Source: Kalmanozyma brasiliensis GHG001
Lineage: Eukaryota > Basidiomycota > Ustilaginomycetes > Ustilaginales
Direction of reading: 5' to 3'
NCBI RefSeq assembly: GCF_000497045.1
Contig: NW_015961949.1
Location: 248,001-312,000, forward strand
Length of the DNA stretch: 64,000 nt
Part shown: in pieces, positions 20,148 to 29,652 of the stretch
Numbering within the stretch: position 1 is the stretch's first letter
How the letters are laid out: each line of letters starts with the position of its first letter
Translations under genes and position numbers: made by a program
The notes under the pieces: model-generated
Databases searched by the model: none
What the model was told of the DNA's origin: nothing
The model's input: only the letters and a program-made list of their open reading frames with translations

Positions 20148-23100
20148 CTAGTCATCCCTAATGCTCTCAAACTGCCTCTTTGCGCTCTGCATAGCCTCTC
20201 TCTCGCTCATGAGTCCCTTGACCTTCTCCTCGGTGGCGTCCCGCACCTCCTGGGGCATGCGTTCCCATTCCTGGGGCTTGTTCATGGGCGCCTTGACCTT
20301 GTCGAGTCCGACGGCGTTGAGTTGGAGCTTCTTGTCGAGCTTGGCGAGTTCTTGGTCGATATCCACGTGGCCTCGGATCAACAGATGGGCGTTGAGGCGC
20401 GGGCTGATTGACGAAACAGCACAGCCTTTGGGTACGTCTTCCGCGCGGGAGACGACGGTGAGGTCGGTGCAGCCTTTGATGAGGGTGGATGCGACGGCGG
20501 ACGAGGCGGTGAGGGTGGTGTTGAAGTCGGCGGAAGAGGTCTCGAGGTATACCTGGACGTTTTTCAACAGGTTGTAGTCCGTGCACATGCCTCGGACCGC
20601 ACGAACTGCCGCAAAGACCTCTTCGAACGCCGCCTCCGCCACTGCGTCCTCGCGAGACGCCATGAACACCGGGTAGCGCGACAGCGCAATGCTCTCCGCC
20701 TTCTCCCCAGCCCTCCGAGGCAGACGCTGCCACAGCTCCTCCGTAACAAAAGGCATGAACGGATGCAACAACTTCAACCCCCCGTCCAAACACGTGTACA
20801 GCGTCTGCTGAGCACTCGCCCTCGCCTTGGCGTCCGCAGCATCCGCATCCGTGATCGGCTTGATCGCCTCGATGTACACATCGCACAGCTCGTACAGCCA
20901 GAAGTTGTACACCGCCGAGGTGGCCGCCATGAAGTTGCGTTCGCGGAGGTTGTCGTTAACGGTCTTGGCGGCAAGGTTGAGCTTGTGCAGGATCCATTTT
21001 TCCACCAGCGACTCGGCGCCGGAGGGCTCGTCCGAGGAGGCAGGCTGGAACGACGAGATGGGCTCGAGCTTGAGCAGCGCAAACTTGGTCGCGTTCCACA
21101 GCTTGTTGCAGAACTTGCGATAGCCTTCGACGCGAAGGATGTCGAGGTTGATATCGCGTCCGGCCGAGGTGTAGGCGCACAGAGCGAAACGCAGCGCATC
21201 GGTTCCGCATTGAGGAATGCCCTTGGGGAAATCTTTCTTTTGACCCTGGGCGGCTTTGGCAATCTCCTTGTCGTCCAGGTTGCCCTCCTTGAGCTTCGTG
21301 TGCAACCCCTCGAGATTGATACCCTCGATGACGTCCAAGGGGTCAATGACGTTGCCGAGCGACTTGGACATCTTGCGTCCGTGCGCATCGCGCACCATCG
21401 CGTGGCAGAAGACCTCCTTGAACGGCAAGGTGTCGGTGAGGTAGACACCCAGCATGCACATGCGAGCCACCCAGAAGAACAGAATGTCCCAGCCGGTCTC
21501 GAGCAGCGACGACGGGTAGAAGTGCTTCATGTCGTCGGTCTTTTCGGGCCAGCCCATGATGGAGAATGGCCACAGGCCTGAAGAGAACCACGTGTCGAGC
21601 ACGTCTTCGTCCTGCTCGAGCGTGAAGCTCTTCCCGTTTGCCAGCTTCTGCGCGCGCTCCTGAGCCTGCTCGAGGGAGCGGCCGACGACCCAGAACTTGT
21701 CGTCGCTGCGGTCGTTCGCCTCGCCCTCAATGTTGACAAAGTAGACGGGGCAACGGTGACCCCACCATAGCTGGCGCGAAATGCACCAGTCCTGGATGTT
21801 CTCCATCCACCTGAAGAACTCTTTTTCAGAGACGCTGGGAGTGATGGTCATCTCGCCCGCTCGGACACGTTCAATGACCTTGGCGGCGAGCGGCTGGCAG
21901 TTGACCCACCACTGCGGCTTCATGATGGGTTCAATCACGTCGCCGGATCGGGAGCAAATGGGCACGGTCATGGGGTTGTCCTTGGTCTCGACGTAGCTGT
22001 CGATCTCCTTGAGCTTGTCGATGACGGCGCGACGAGCAGAGAAGCGCTTCATACCGGCGAACTCGCCGCAGTTGTCGTTGAGCGTACCGTCGTCGTTGAG
22101 GATGTTGACGAATTCGAGGTCGTGACGTTTGCCGACTTCGTAATCGTTAGGGTCGTGGGCGGGGGTGATCTTGACGGCACCGGTGCCGAACTCCATGTCG
22201 ACAATGATGGCGTCGGCGATGATGGGGATCTTGCGACCGGCGACGAAGGGGTGGACGACGTTCTTGCCGTGCAGGTGCTTGTATCGAGCATCGTCGGGGT
22301 GGACGGCAACGGCGGTATCACCGAGCATGGTCTCGGGACGCGTGGTGGCGACGACAATCTTCTCGTCACTGCCCTCGATCTGGTACGAGAAGCTGACAAT
22401 GACACCAAACTCGATGCGCTCGTTGGCAGGGTAGCCGGGGACGTTCATGAGCGTGCGGCCGTTGAGCTGCTTCTGGTCGACCTCGAGGTTGGAGAGGGTG
22501 GTGTGGAGCTTGCAGCACCAATTGACGAGACGGTTTGCGCGGTAGATGATGCCGTCCTCGTGCAGCTTGCAGAAAGCTTCTGTGACGGCCTTGGAACGGG
22601 GAGCGTCCATGGTGAAAGCCTCTCTGGAAAAGTCGTACGAGGCACCGAGACGGCGCATCTGATTCGAGATGCGCGATTGGTAGTCGTCCTTCCACTCGAA
22701 GACCTTTTCGAGGAACTTCTCGCGACCATAGTCATAGCGCGTCTTGCCTTCGAGCTTGGCGAGACGCTTCTCGACGACGCTCTGGGTGGCGATACCGGCG
22801 TGGTCGTAGCCTGGGTTGAAGAGGGTGCGGTAACCGTTCATGCGGTACCATCGGATCAAGGTATCCTGAATCGAGATGGTGAGGGCGTGACCAATGTGGA
22901 GTGATCCAGTGACGTTGGGAGGAGGTGCAGGAACGACGAAGGTCTTTTCGGGGTCGTACGGATCTGACTCGGAGGGCTCGTCCGGCTTGAAGTGGCCGCA
23001 CTTTTCCCACCACTGGTACCAGCTCTGTTCGACGTGGAGCGGATTGTAGCCATTCTCCATGGGTGCGGAGAGGTCCTTCTTCTCGCCATCGACGGTGTTG

Positions 23101-23552
23101 TTGACCCATTCGGGCTCCTCCTTGACCTCCTTTTTGGGCTTCTCCTTCTTTGCCGCACCGGAGCCAGCAGGGTTCTGGGCGGGCTTTTCGCTCTTGAGCG
23201 CATCCTTGGCGGCCTGCTTGGCCTGCTTTTCAGCGAGTTTCTGTTGCTTTTTGAGGGCGCTTTTTGTCATGGGCTGCCCGTCGGGGCCGAGGGGGGCGTC
23301 GGCGGCTGGGGCATCGTTCTGTGCCGAGCTGGACGGCTGCTGCTGCTGCTCGGGGGCGGCGGATGATGGTGCTGTGGACGACATGTTGCGAGAGTTGGGA
23401 TAAGTGAGCCGATGATGAGACGAGGACTTGATGAAAGTGCGATGGATCGAAGTCGGACTCGGGCGATGTATGCTGCTTCTAGTTGCGGATCGTAACGCTA
23501 CCTGGCGATGGATCGAAACGAAAGAGGTGAGCAGACGTTGGGACGACGCCAT
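20148..23552 (-). CDS. VAS1: Valyl-tRNA synthetase, probable mitochondrial and cytosolic forms from one gene
   Basis: Class I synthetase charging tRNA-Val. From ATG 23552 the product is 1134 aa; a second in-frame ATG at 23384 gives 1078 aa. Residues 1-56 (MASSQRLLTSFVSIHRQ...) are rich in Arg/Ser/His and lack acidic residues, a typical mitochondrial presequence; the short form starts MSSTAPSSAAPEQ and would be cytosolic. This mirrors yeast VAS1, where alternative starts serve both compartments. A Lys/Ala-rich charged extension precedes the catalytic core with PPPNVTGSLHIGHAL (HIGH at about 219-222 of the long form), the editing domain (TTRPETMLGDTAVAVHPDD), DTWFSSGLWPFS, and KMSKSLGNVIDP (KMSKS). 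An anticodon-binding domain and a C-terminal coiled-coil arm (RGHVDIDQELAKLDKKLQLN) follow. No intron is seen. Confidence 0.95.
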   Translation of the reverse strand: MASSQRLLTSFVSIHRQVALRSATRSSIHRPSPTSIHRTFIKSSSHHRLTYPNSRNMSSTAPSSAAPEQQQQPSSSAQNDAPAADAPLGPDGQPMTKSALKKQQKLAEKQAKQAAKDALKSEKPAQNPAGSGAAKKEKPKKEVKEEPEWVNNTVDGEKKDLSAPMENGYNPLHVEQSWYQWWEKCGHFKPDEPSESDPYDPEKTFVVPAPPPNVTGSLHIGHALTISIQDTLIRWYRMNGYRTLFNPGYDHAGIATQSVVEKRLAKLEGKTRYDYGREKFLEKVFEWKDDYQSRISNQMRRLGASYDFSREAFTMDAPRSKAVTEAFCKLHEDGIIYRANRLVNWCCKLHTTLSNLEVDQKQLNGRTLMNVPGYPANERIEFGVIVSFSYQIEGSDEKIVVATTRPETMLGDTAVAVHPDDARYKHLHGKNVVHPFVAGRKIPIIADAIIVDMEFGTGAVKITPAHDPNDYEVGKRHDLEFVNILNDDGTLNDNCGEFAGMKRFSARRAVIDKLKEIDSYVETKDNPMTVPICSRSGDVIEPIMKPQWWVNCQPLAAKVIERVRAGEMTITPSVSEKEFFRWMENIQDWCISRQLWWGHRCPVYFVNIEGEANDRSDDKFWVVGRSLEQAQERAQKLANGKSFTLEQDEDVLDTWFSSGLWPFSIMGWPEKTDDMKHFYPSSLLETGWDILFFWVARMCMLGVYLTDTLPFKEVFCHAMVRDAHGRKMSKSLGNVIDPLDVIEGINLEGLHTKLKEGNLDDKEIAKAAQGQKKDFPKGIPQCGTDALRFALCAYTSAGRDINLDILRVEGYRKFCNKLWNATKFALLKLEPISSFQPASSDEPSGAESLVEKWILHKLNLAAKTVNDNLRERNFMAATSAVYNFWLYELCDVYIEAIKPITDADAADAKARASAQQTLYTCLDGGLKLLHPFMPFVTEELWQRLPRRAGEKAESIALSRYPVFMASREDAVAEAAFEEVFAAVRAVRGMCTDYNLLKNVQVYLETSSADFNTTLTASSAVASTLIKGCTDLTVVSRAEDVPKGCAVSSISPRLNAHLLIRGHVDIDQELAKLDKKLQLNAVGLDKVKAPMNKPQEWERMPQEVRDATEEKVKGLMSEREAMQSAKRQFESIRDD

Positions 23553-24353
23553 GCAAGATGCAGCGCTCGCTTTTGTATGAATAGGGCCGTGCGGTGCTTT
23601 GGTCGACGACGTTCGAGTCAGAAGGCTGTGAAGTGACTCGGGTAGTGACTTGCTCAGTCGATATAAGGTGCGAGGAGGAGTGTGCACGCAGTCTCTCAGC
23701 AACTTTCTTCTTGCTCTGACTCGCTACACCGACCAAAAATTTCTGTGGCAGCTCAGCGCAGTGAACATGCTGTCCAGTCTAGACGAGTCACGTGTGGCCT
23801 CCCGATTCGACTCCGATCCAGCTGCCGTTTTTGTGCCTCCTTTTCGAGCAATTTTTTGGCAGCCTTTTCAATGAAATGACGAACGACACCTTCGAATGGA
23901 ATACCGCGCTGAGCAGTGACCTTTATTTGAGAAAAAGTTGACCATTGTTAAAGTGCTGCTCGAGCAGGCGGACCATGGAGCCCCACGTGCTTCCAAGTGT
24001 CGTGTGCCGCCTCGTACAGCTTAGCCTCCGATCGCATCATGAGGGCTGATCGCGAGCTGGTGAGTAACATGGCTCGGGTCGCTATCACAGGGGCAAGACA
24101 AAGTGAAACCAACATGGCCAGGAACGAGGCTGCAGCGAGGCGTAAACACGGTCCAACGCTCTATTTTTTTTTGGGCGTGAGAAGCTGTCCAAAGATGCAG
24201 GGTTTCGGAGCGCGAACAGTGCCCACCAGATTAAAGGTGGCTTGGCACGGTCCAGACCGCATCTCCTCCATCCCTGATCCTTCCACAATCCCCTCGATTC
24301 ATATATATATAGACCATCCTCGACCGCGTCCTCTCTTTGATCGTACAGCAACA
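23553..24353. other. Divergent promoter of VAS1 and the METTL7-like gene
   Basis: About 800 nt with no supported gene. A TATATATATATAG run at about 24301-24313 sits some 40-50 nt before the methyltransferase ATG and is a plausible TATA element, implying a very short leader. A T-run lies at about 24164-24173. Confidence 0.5.
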
Positions 24354-25187
24354 ATGGTGAAAGCGTATCCTGGCGAGTTGCACGCCAAACCGGCGCGGCC
24401 GGCGACGCTCTTGGAATTCCTCTTTGCCAACATCCTCCCTATCCTCATCACGATCAAGCTCTACATCTCCGGCTTCCCTGGTGCGCTCTTCGAACAACTT
24501 CGTCATCCATCGCCGATCAACCTCATCAATCCTTTTCACTGGAAGTCGCTCATCTTCTCGCACGGCTTTCCCGTGGTGCTGCGTACGTCCGACGAGATGT
24601 ATGTCAACATGAAGCGGCCTTTGCTCCGATCTGCCTATGGACGGGTGCTCGAGGTGGGTGCTGGAGCCGGCGATAGTGTGGGTCACTATGACGCCAGCAA
24701 AATCGAAAGGTTGTTCTGTATGGAGCCGTATGCACCGTTGCGCGCGCAATTGGTCTCCAAGCTCGAGCGAGTGGGTCTGGCTAAGAAGAGCACGGTTGTG
24801 CCGGTGGGTCTGGACAAGACCAGCCGCCCCGCCCTCCTCCAAGCCGGCATCGAACCAGAAAGCCTCGACACCATCGTCCTCTTCCAGGTCCTCTGCTCGA
24901 TTCCCGACCCAAAGAGCCATTTGGAGTTCTTGCAGGGTCTCTTGAAGAAGGGCGGCCAGATCATCCTCTTCGAACACGTCGGCAGCAAACATACGCTAGC
25001 AAGGATCATTCAGACCCTATGGACACCCGTGTGGAGCTTCAACTTCGGCGGGTGCCAGCTCAACAGGGATAGTGGCGAATGGCTGAAGGGCCTGGGTGGA
25101 TGGAAGGAGGTCGATCTGCAAAGACCTGTTCACGAGACCTCTGCCGATCTAGTACCCCATGCTGTTGGGCGCCTTGTCAAAGCTTGA
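24354..25187 (+). CDS. METTL7-like SAM-dependent methyltransferase, membrane-associated
   Basis: 277 aa from ATG 24354; the frame is open further upstream but that part spans the promoter. An N-terminal hydrophobic stretch (LLEFLFANILPILITIKLYI, about residues 20-40) could anchor it in the ER or lipid-droplet membrane, as for animal METTL7 proteins. The SAM-binding motif I is VLEVGAGAGDSVGHYD (about residue 98); the acidic MEPYAPLR segment follows. The strand-4 region DTIVLFQVLCSIPDPKSHLEFLQGLLKKGGQIILFEHVGS matches the L-C-S-V/I ... EH pattern of METTL7A/B. The substrate is unknown; a thiol or lipid-linked acceptor is inference from animal relatives. Confidence 0.8.
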   Translation: MVKAYPGELHAKPARPATLLEFLFANILPILITIKLYISGFPGALFEQLRHPSPINLINPFHWKSLIFSHGFPVVLRTSDEMYVNMKRPLLRSAYGRVLEVGAGAGDSVGHYDASKIERLFCMEPYAPLRAQLVSKLERVGLAKKSTVVPVGLDKTSRPALLQAGIEPESLDTIVLFQVLCSIPDPKSHLEFLQGLLKKGGQIILFEHVGSKHTLARIIQTLWTPVWSFNFGGCQLNRDSGEWLKGLGGWKEVDLQRPVHETSADLVPHAVGRLVKA

Positions 25188-25341
25188 TGTCCAGCTCGAC
25201 TCACGACTAAGAAGGATGTCTTGATTCGTTCCAAAGATGCAATACGTCCTGCTGATACAGTCATAACGAGTGAAAAGACATAGTGATACAGATCGGTGAC
25301 TTCAACGAGTGTGGAAAACGAGCGAGAGCATCGAGTGACCC

Positions 25342-28300
25342 TCACTGCCGGTTGTTGAGCATCTGAGAAACGTTTTCCCAGGCATACCATTCCGCCGCCA
25401 GATTGTTTCCCTGCGCATTCGGGTCCAGTCCTTCCGCTTCCGCCGCCGCCGCCGCTGCAGCAGCCACCGCGTTGAGCGCGCTCTCGCTGGGCAGCTGGTC
25501 GGCGCTGAGCCCATTCTCACCTCCAGTCTTGTCGCCCGCCTCGCCATCGCCCTTGGCTTGCTGCTGCTGATCATACGTGCGAGCCAGCGAGTTCTGCACG
25601 TAGGTGCGATAGGAGGCAGAGGGAGCTTGGTCGCCTCGTGCGGGGTTCTGGTGGTTGTAGTGCTGAGAGAACGACATGGGTCGATCCGGCAAGCCAGGCT
25701 GCAGTTCGCGCCCTCCCAGCAGCTCGTACAGGTTGTACGCATCGGCGGAAGCGTCGTCTGCCGCACCCTCACCAGCTGCCGTGTCGGGTGCCAGCCCGCC
25801 CTCGTGACTTTGAGCTTGCAGGTCGCCGCCTGCCGTACCAGCGTCAGTGTTGGCGAGGTCACCTTCGCCAGCCTGCTGTGGCCATGCACTCCCGTTCTGC
25901 TGCTCCGCATTCGAAAGTACACCCTGACCAAAGCCGACAGGGTAGGCAACGGGAACGCCGACCAGCGGACGGTCTAGCAAGGACTCATTCCAGAAGGAGT
26001 TGCCGGCTTGGGGACCGAGGTTGTTCGGGTCCGTCGGCAGGCCTACGAAGGGAAGCAGGAAGGCAGGGATGCGATCCGGCCCGCCGTCGACATCGATGCG
26101 CGAACTGGAATCACCTCCATCCCTGGCCGCGTCTCCGCCAAGCGAAGGATCCAATGCTGCCAGGATGGCGTCTCCACGCGAGTCGGTCGCTTCGCCAACA
26201 CCAGCGACATCGCCATTGCTGTCACCGTTCTGGCGCTCGGCAGCACTCGTACTTGCAGAGGTCGACTTGGAGGTTGCCAGCGCAGCGAGGTCTCCGCCGA
26301 TTCCGCTGAGCATCTGCTTGAGCGTCGAGCTGTAGCGACCGGCCTGTTCTGCAACATTGTTGAGCCTTGCCATGCTCGAGAGCGTGTCGAGCAGATCGAG
26401 CGCTTTCTGGATGTGAGGGCGATGCACTTGCGAATTCGGGTCCAGCTTGCAGTGGATGGCCAGGATGAGGCCGGCGTTGAAGGCAAAGTAGGCGCACTGG
26501 TTGTACATGCTGTTGGCGGGCATGACAGCCAGCACATCCTCGACCGTATTGATGAGCGCCTCGGCCGACTGCAGACACACCTCGAGCGACTTTTGCACCG
26601 ACTCGGGCGGCTTCCATGCTCCCTGCTCGTCAATGTAGGGTCTGTGCAGAGTGATCATGCATTGGTGGTACATAAACTCGAGGCTGTAACCCTGCTGGTA
26701 GTCTTGCAATTCCTCGGTGATTTTGGGGTCGTAGACACGGTTCGAGAAGGACTGGGATGCGACCTGTGCCAGAAGCTCGGCACTGGGACGAACCGATCCC
26801 TTGAAGCGTCGTTCGAAGTGCAGCTTGAGCTTCTCAGGTAGGTTCTCGCGCCACTTGGCGTATTCGTCGTTGAGGTTCGGGTCGGGCGGCGAAGAGATGC
26901 CAAAGCGGAAGAGCTGCTGGCTCTGACGAAGGAAGATATGGTAGATGCGGAACCGCGCCCAGTGGTACTCGAAGTTGGTCTGGCTTGGTGTGCGGGGCAC
27001 CAAGGCAGTAGCGCCGGGCGGTAGAATGATGCGGCTCGGGTCAGGGTCAGCGAGGCCAGCGCGTTCGTACATCGCATACAGAGCATTGTAGTCGTCGGGG
27101 TATTGGGTATCGAAGCCCTCGTGGGTGAGGCAGGGCGGTTGACCGATGCGATGTGCGTGCGCCACCTCGAAGAAGACAATGTTCCACCACAAGTTCCTAC
27201 GAGCCTGCGCCTCCTCGATGCGCATGCCAGACCAATGCTCTGGGTCGCGGTGCAGCCCGGCGGCATGAGCGAGGCGCGTTGTGAGCGCGAAGCATGTGCC
27301 TGCGAATTGAAGGTTGAGCTCGTTGAGATGCCAGATGCCGCGCAGCAGGGATGCCTTGGTCAAATCGATGGGAGCCTGGAAGGCGCTCGACCAGGCCGAG
27401 GGGCAGGCGATCTGAAGCGCATCGATGCAGTGGCCGGCGACGCTGAGCAACTTGCGTTCATCGGAGCACTCGATGCCGGGGATAGGAGCAAAATTGGTGA
27501 GGTTGTGTCCTTCGAACTCGGGCGAGTTTCTCTTGACTTGGAGGGTGAGAGCAAGGATGACGAGCAGCAGCGGGACGAGTGGAGGGTCGGCGGGCATGGT
27601 GGTGGGCTTGGAGTGCCACCATCGAAGGAAGCTCTGAATGCGCGCGATGTTGATATCGATGACCACGACATTGACAAAAGGCTCGACTTGGGTCTTGTAG
27701 GTATAGAGCAGAGCCGAAATCTCGTCTGCTGTAGGCAGAGTGATGGCGCTTTCGAAGAGCACATCGGCGATGGCAGCGGCGCGGGCAGCATTGACGCGAG
27801 TGTTGAAATCGCGCGAACGATCCTTGCCCACCTCTTCGAGCTTGTCGACGGTCTCACGGCGTGTTTGCAGCATAAGCGCCTGACGGCGGTCGTCGACACG
27901 CGGGAAGTCGGCGCGTTTAAAGACACGGCTGTTGCCGGTGCTCAAGAAGGCGTCCTCGGGTTCCTTTCGCTTGCGCGCAGCAGGCGAACTTATCGACGCG
28001 TCGCCTGCGTGGTCCTCATCGTCCGATCCAGGACGCTTGCGGTCGTCGACATAGTGGCAGGGGTCGTCGGTGGGGTTCTCGCGACAGTTGCCGCAGATGG
28101 GCTTGACGCGGTCGCACTTTTGCTTCTTCTCTCGGCACTGGAGACAGCTCGTGATCTTTCGGAAACGCGTGATCTTGGTAGCCGACTTGGAGCGAGGTTT
28201 GGGTTTGGCGCGTTCCTTCTTGGGTTTGGGTGTGCCGGTGAGGTTGACGGAAGCGTCGCCATCGTGCTTGATGGGCGATCCACCGTCGGTCATCATGGAA

Positions 28301-28815
28301 GCATCCGGGTCTTCGCCGTGCTGCATGGAGTCGTCGGCGTTTTGACCGGAAGCCCTGGGGACGCCGGCCACTGCAGCGGAAGGATCGATGTCGGACTGTG
28401 GCTGAACGGCAGGGTCAAGGTCCATGGCACTGCCAGCTTGCGCGGCGCGCTGCTGCTGCTCTTCCTGAAGTCGCTCCTGCTCGGCATGCTGCTTGGAAGC
28501 GTTGACGGCGGCGGCAATCACTGCATCAACGTCGCCGAGAGAGCTGGCTGCGAGCTGCTCGGATGTGGCGCCCGAGACGGGCAGGTTTATTGACTGAGCA
28601 GACTGGGGTGCAGCCGAGGAAGAGGCGTGGTTGGATGTGTCTTGTACGAGTGCTTCGGCTTGGCGACGAGCTTCGAGTTCGGCTTGTTGCTGCTGTTGAA
28701 GTAGCTGCTGACGCTGCTCGAGCTCCTTTTGCTGCTGCTGTTCAAGCTCTTCGTCGAGCTGAGCGGCGGTTGCCAGCTCCTGAAGGGGCTGATCCGGGTT
28801 TTGGTGGTCCGACAT
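25342..28815 (-). CDS. Zn2Cys6 transcription factor with fungal-specific TF domain, Gln-rich
   Basis: 1157 aa from ATG 28815 (MSDHQNPDQPLQE). The frame continues upstream but only to a TTG. The first 100 residues are Gln/Glu-rich (LDEELEQQQQKELEQRQQ...). A basic Lys/Pro-rich stretch (KPKKERAKPKPRSKSATK) precedes the binuclear cluster CLQCREKKQKCDRVKPICGNCRENPTDDPC at about residues 222-252, spacing C-x2-C-x6-C-x5-C-x2-C-x8-C. A fungal-specific transcription factor domain spans roughly 410-750 (TRLAHAAGLHRDPEHWSGMRIEEAQARRNLWWNIVFFE). The C-terminus is Gln/Gly/Ala-rich with a poly-Ala run and is probably an activation region. Target genes are unknown; it is not close to the amine cluster. Confidence 0.9.
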   Translation of the reverse strand: MSDHQNPDQPLQELATAAQLDEELEQQQQKELEQRQQLLQQQQQAELEARRQAEALVQDTSNHASSSAAPQSAQSINLPVSGATSEQLAASSLGDVDAVIAAAVNASKQHAEQERLQEEQQQRAAQAGSAMDLDPAVQPQSDIDPSAAVAGVPRASGQNADDSMQHGEDPDASMMTDGGSPIKHDGDASVNLTGTPKPKKERAKPKPRSKSATKITRFRKITSCLQCREKKQKCDRVKPICGNCRENPTDDPCHYVDDRKRPGSDDEDHAGDASISSPAARKRKEPEDAFLSTGNSRVFKRADFPRVDDRRQALMLQTRRETVDKLEEVGKDRSRDFNTRVNAARAAAIADVLFESAITLPTADEISALLYTYKTQVEPFVNVVVIDINIARIQSFLRWWHSKPTTMPADPPLVPLLLVILALTLQVKRNSPEFEGHNLTNFAPIPGIECSDERKLLSVAGHCIDALQIACPSAWSSAFQAPIDLTKASLLRGIWHLNELNLQFAGTCFALTTRLAHAAGLHRDPEHWSGMRIEEAQARRNLWWNIVFFEVAHAHRIGQPPCLTHEGFDTQYPDDYNALYAMYERAGLADPDPSRIILPPGATALVPRTPSQTNFEYHWARFRIYHIFLRQSQQLFRFGISSPPDPNLNDEYAKWRENLPEKLKLHFERRFKGSVRPSAELLAQVASQSFSNRVYDPKITEELQDYQQGYSLEFMYHQCMITLHRPYIDEQGAWKPPESVQKSLEVCLQSAEALINTVEDVLAVMPANSMYNQCAYFAFNAGLILAIHCKLDPNSQVHRPHIQKALDLLDTLSSMARLNNVAEQAGRYSSTLKQMLSGIGGDLAALATSKSTSASTSAAERQNGDSNGDVAGVGEATDSRGDAILAALDPSLGGDAARDGGDSSSRIDVDGGPDRIPAFLLPFVGLPTDPNNLGPQAGNSFWNESLLDRPLVGVPVAYPVGFGQGVLSNAEQQNGSAWPQQAGEGDLANTDAGTAGGDLQAQSHEGGLAPDTAAGEGAADDASADAYNLYELLGGRELQPGLPDRPMSFSQHYNHQNPARGDQAPSASYRTYVQNSLARTYDQQQQAKGDGEAGDKTGGENGLSADQLPSESALNAVAAAAAAAAEAEGLDPNAQGNNLAAEWYAWENVSQMLNNRQ

Positions 28816-29652
28816 GGCTGACTGTGTGTCCCGTCGATTGGATGGATGAGGCTTTGGCGGCAAACGTGCCCGGCGAACAAAGGAGAGATCTGCGCGAGAG
28901 ACGGTTGGAACTGCAGTTGGCGACAGACAGCGATAGTGGATGTGTAGTTTGTCCTTGAAGCAGTAGAGGGAAGCTTCAACGGTGTCACGGGCAGCTGGAT
29001 GGATGGCGGGCCAGTCGCTACGGGGCTCTGCGCGGGGGTCCTCGACCACGAATGGATGGATGGAAGGAATGTATGTACGAAGGAATGAAGGGATCTGCGC
29101 ACGGCAGAGCAGCACCGAGGATGCGGGGGAAGAGGTCAATTGTTGAAGCCGGAAGGAATGACTTGGTGCAGGGTGCAGCAGCGAGCTGGTATTGAGTGGA
29201 GAAGATGGAGAAGGGATGAGTCGGGCGAAAGAGAGAATATCGTCCTCTCGCTTCTCTCAACCTCGATCACCGGCCGAATGAATCGAGGTCATCCGCATTC
29301 GCCATGGAGCGAATTTTGATCCATGTCAGATTGAACTTGTCTTGGACATACAAAATCCATCGCCCCGGATGGACTTAGGCTGACAGCAGGCGTCAGCAGC
29401 AAACCGTAAGACCGAGCGATGCGCGTTGCCGAGCCAAACCAACACAACCACGAAAGGATCCTCGAGGTGCGTCACAGCGAGTAAGGCTCACGCTCACGCT
29501 TGTCGAACCCAACTTTTGTGCTAGCCGAGAGCCGACCGAACTCACACTTTGTTCCTTTCGACCTTCGAGTTTCTCTTTCTCCAACACACTCTACTTAGCG
29601 ACTCATCCCTGCACTTCCGATCATCACAGCATCGGTGCCGGCTTCAACAAAG
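28816..29652. other. Divergent promoter of the Zn2Cys6 gene and LCB1
   Basis: About 840 nt. No convincing gene. The LCB1-proximal part is pyrimidine-rich, as expected of a leader. Confidence 0.5.

Noticed and set aside
27103..28593. 496-codon plus-strand frame inside the Zn2Cys6 gene
   Set aside because: Antisense shadow of a clear Zn2Cys6 protein; starts at a codon with no context and has no domain.
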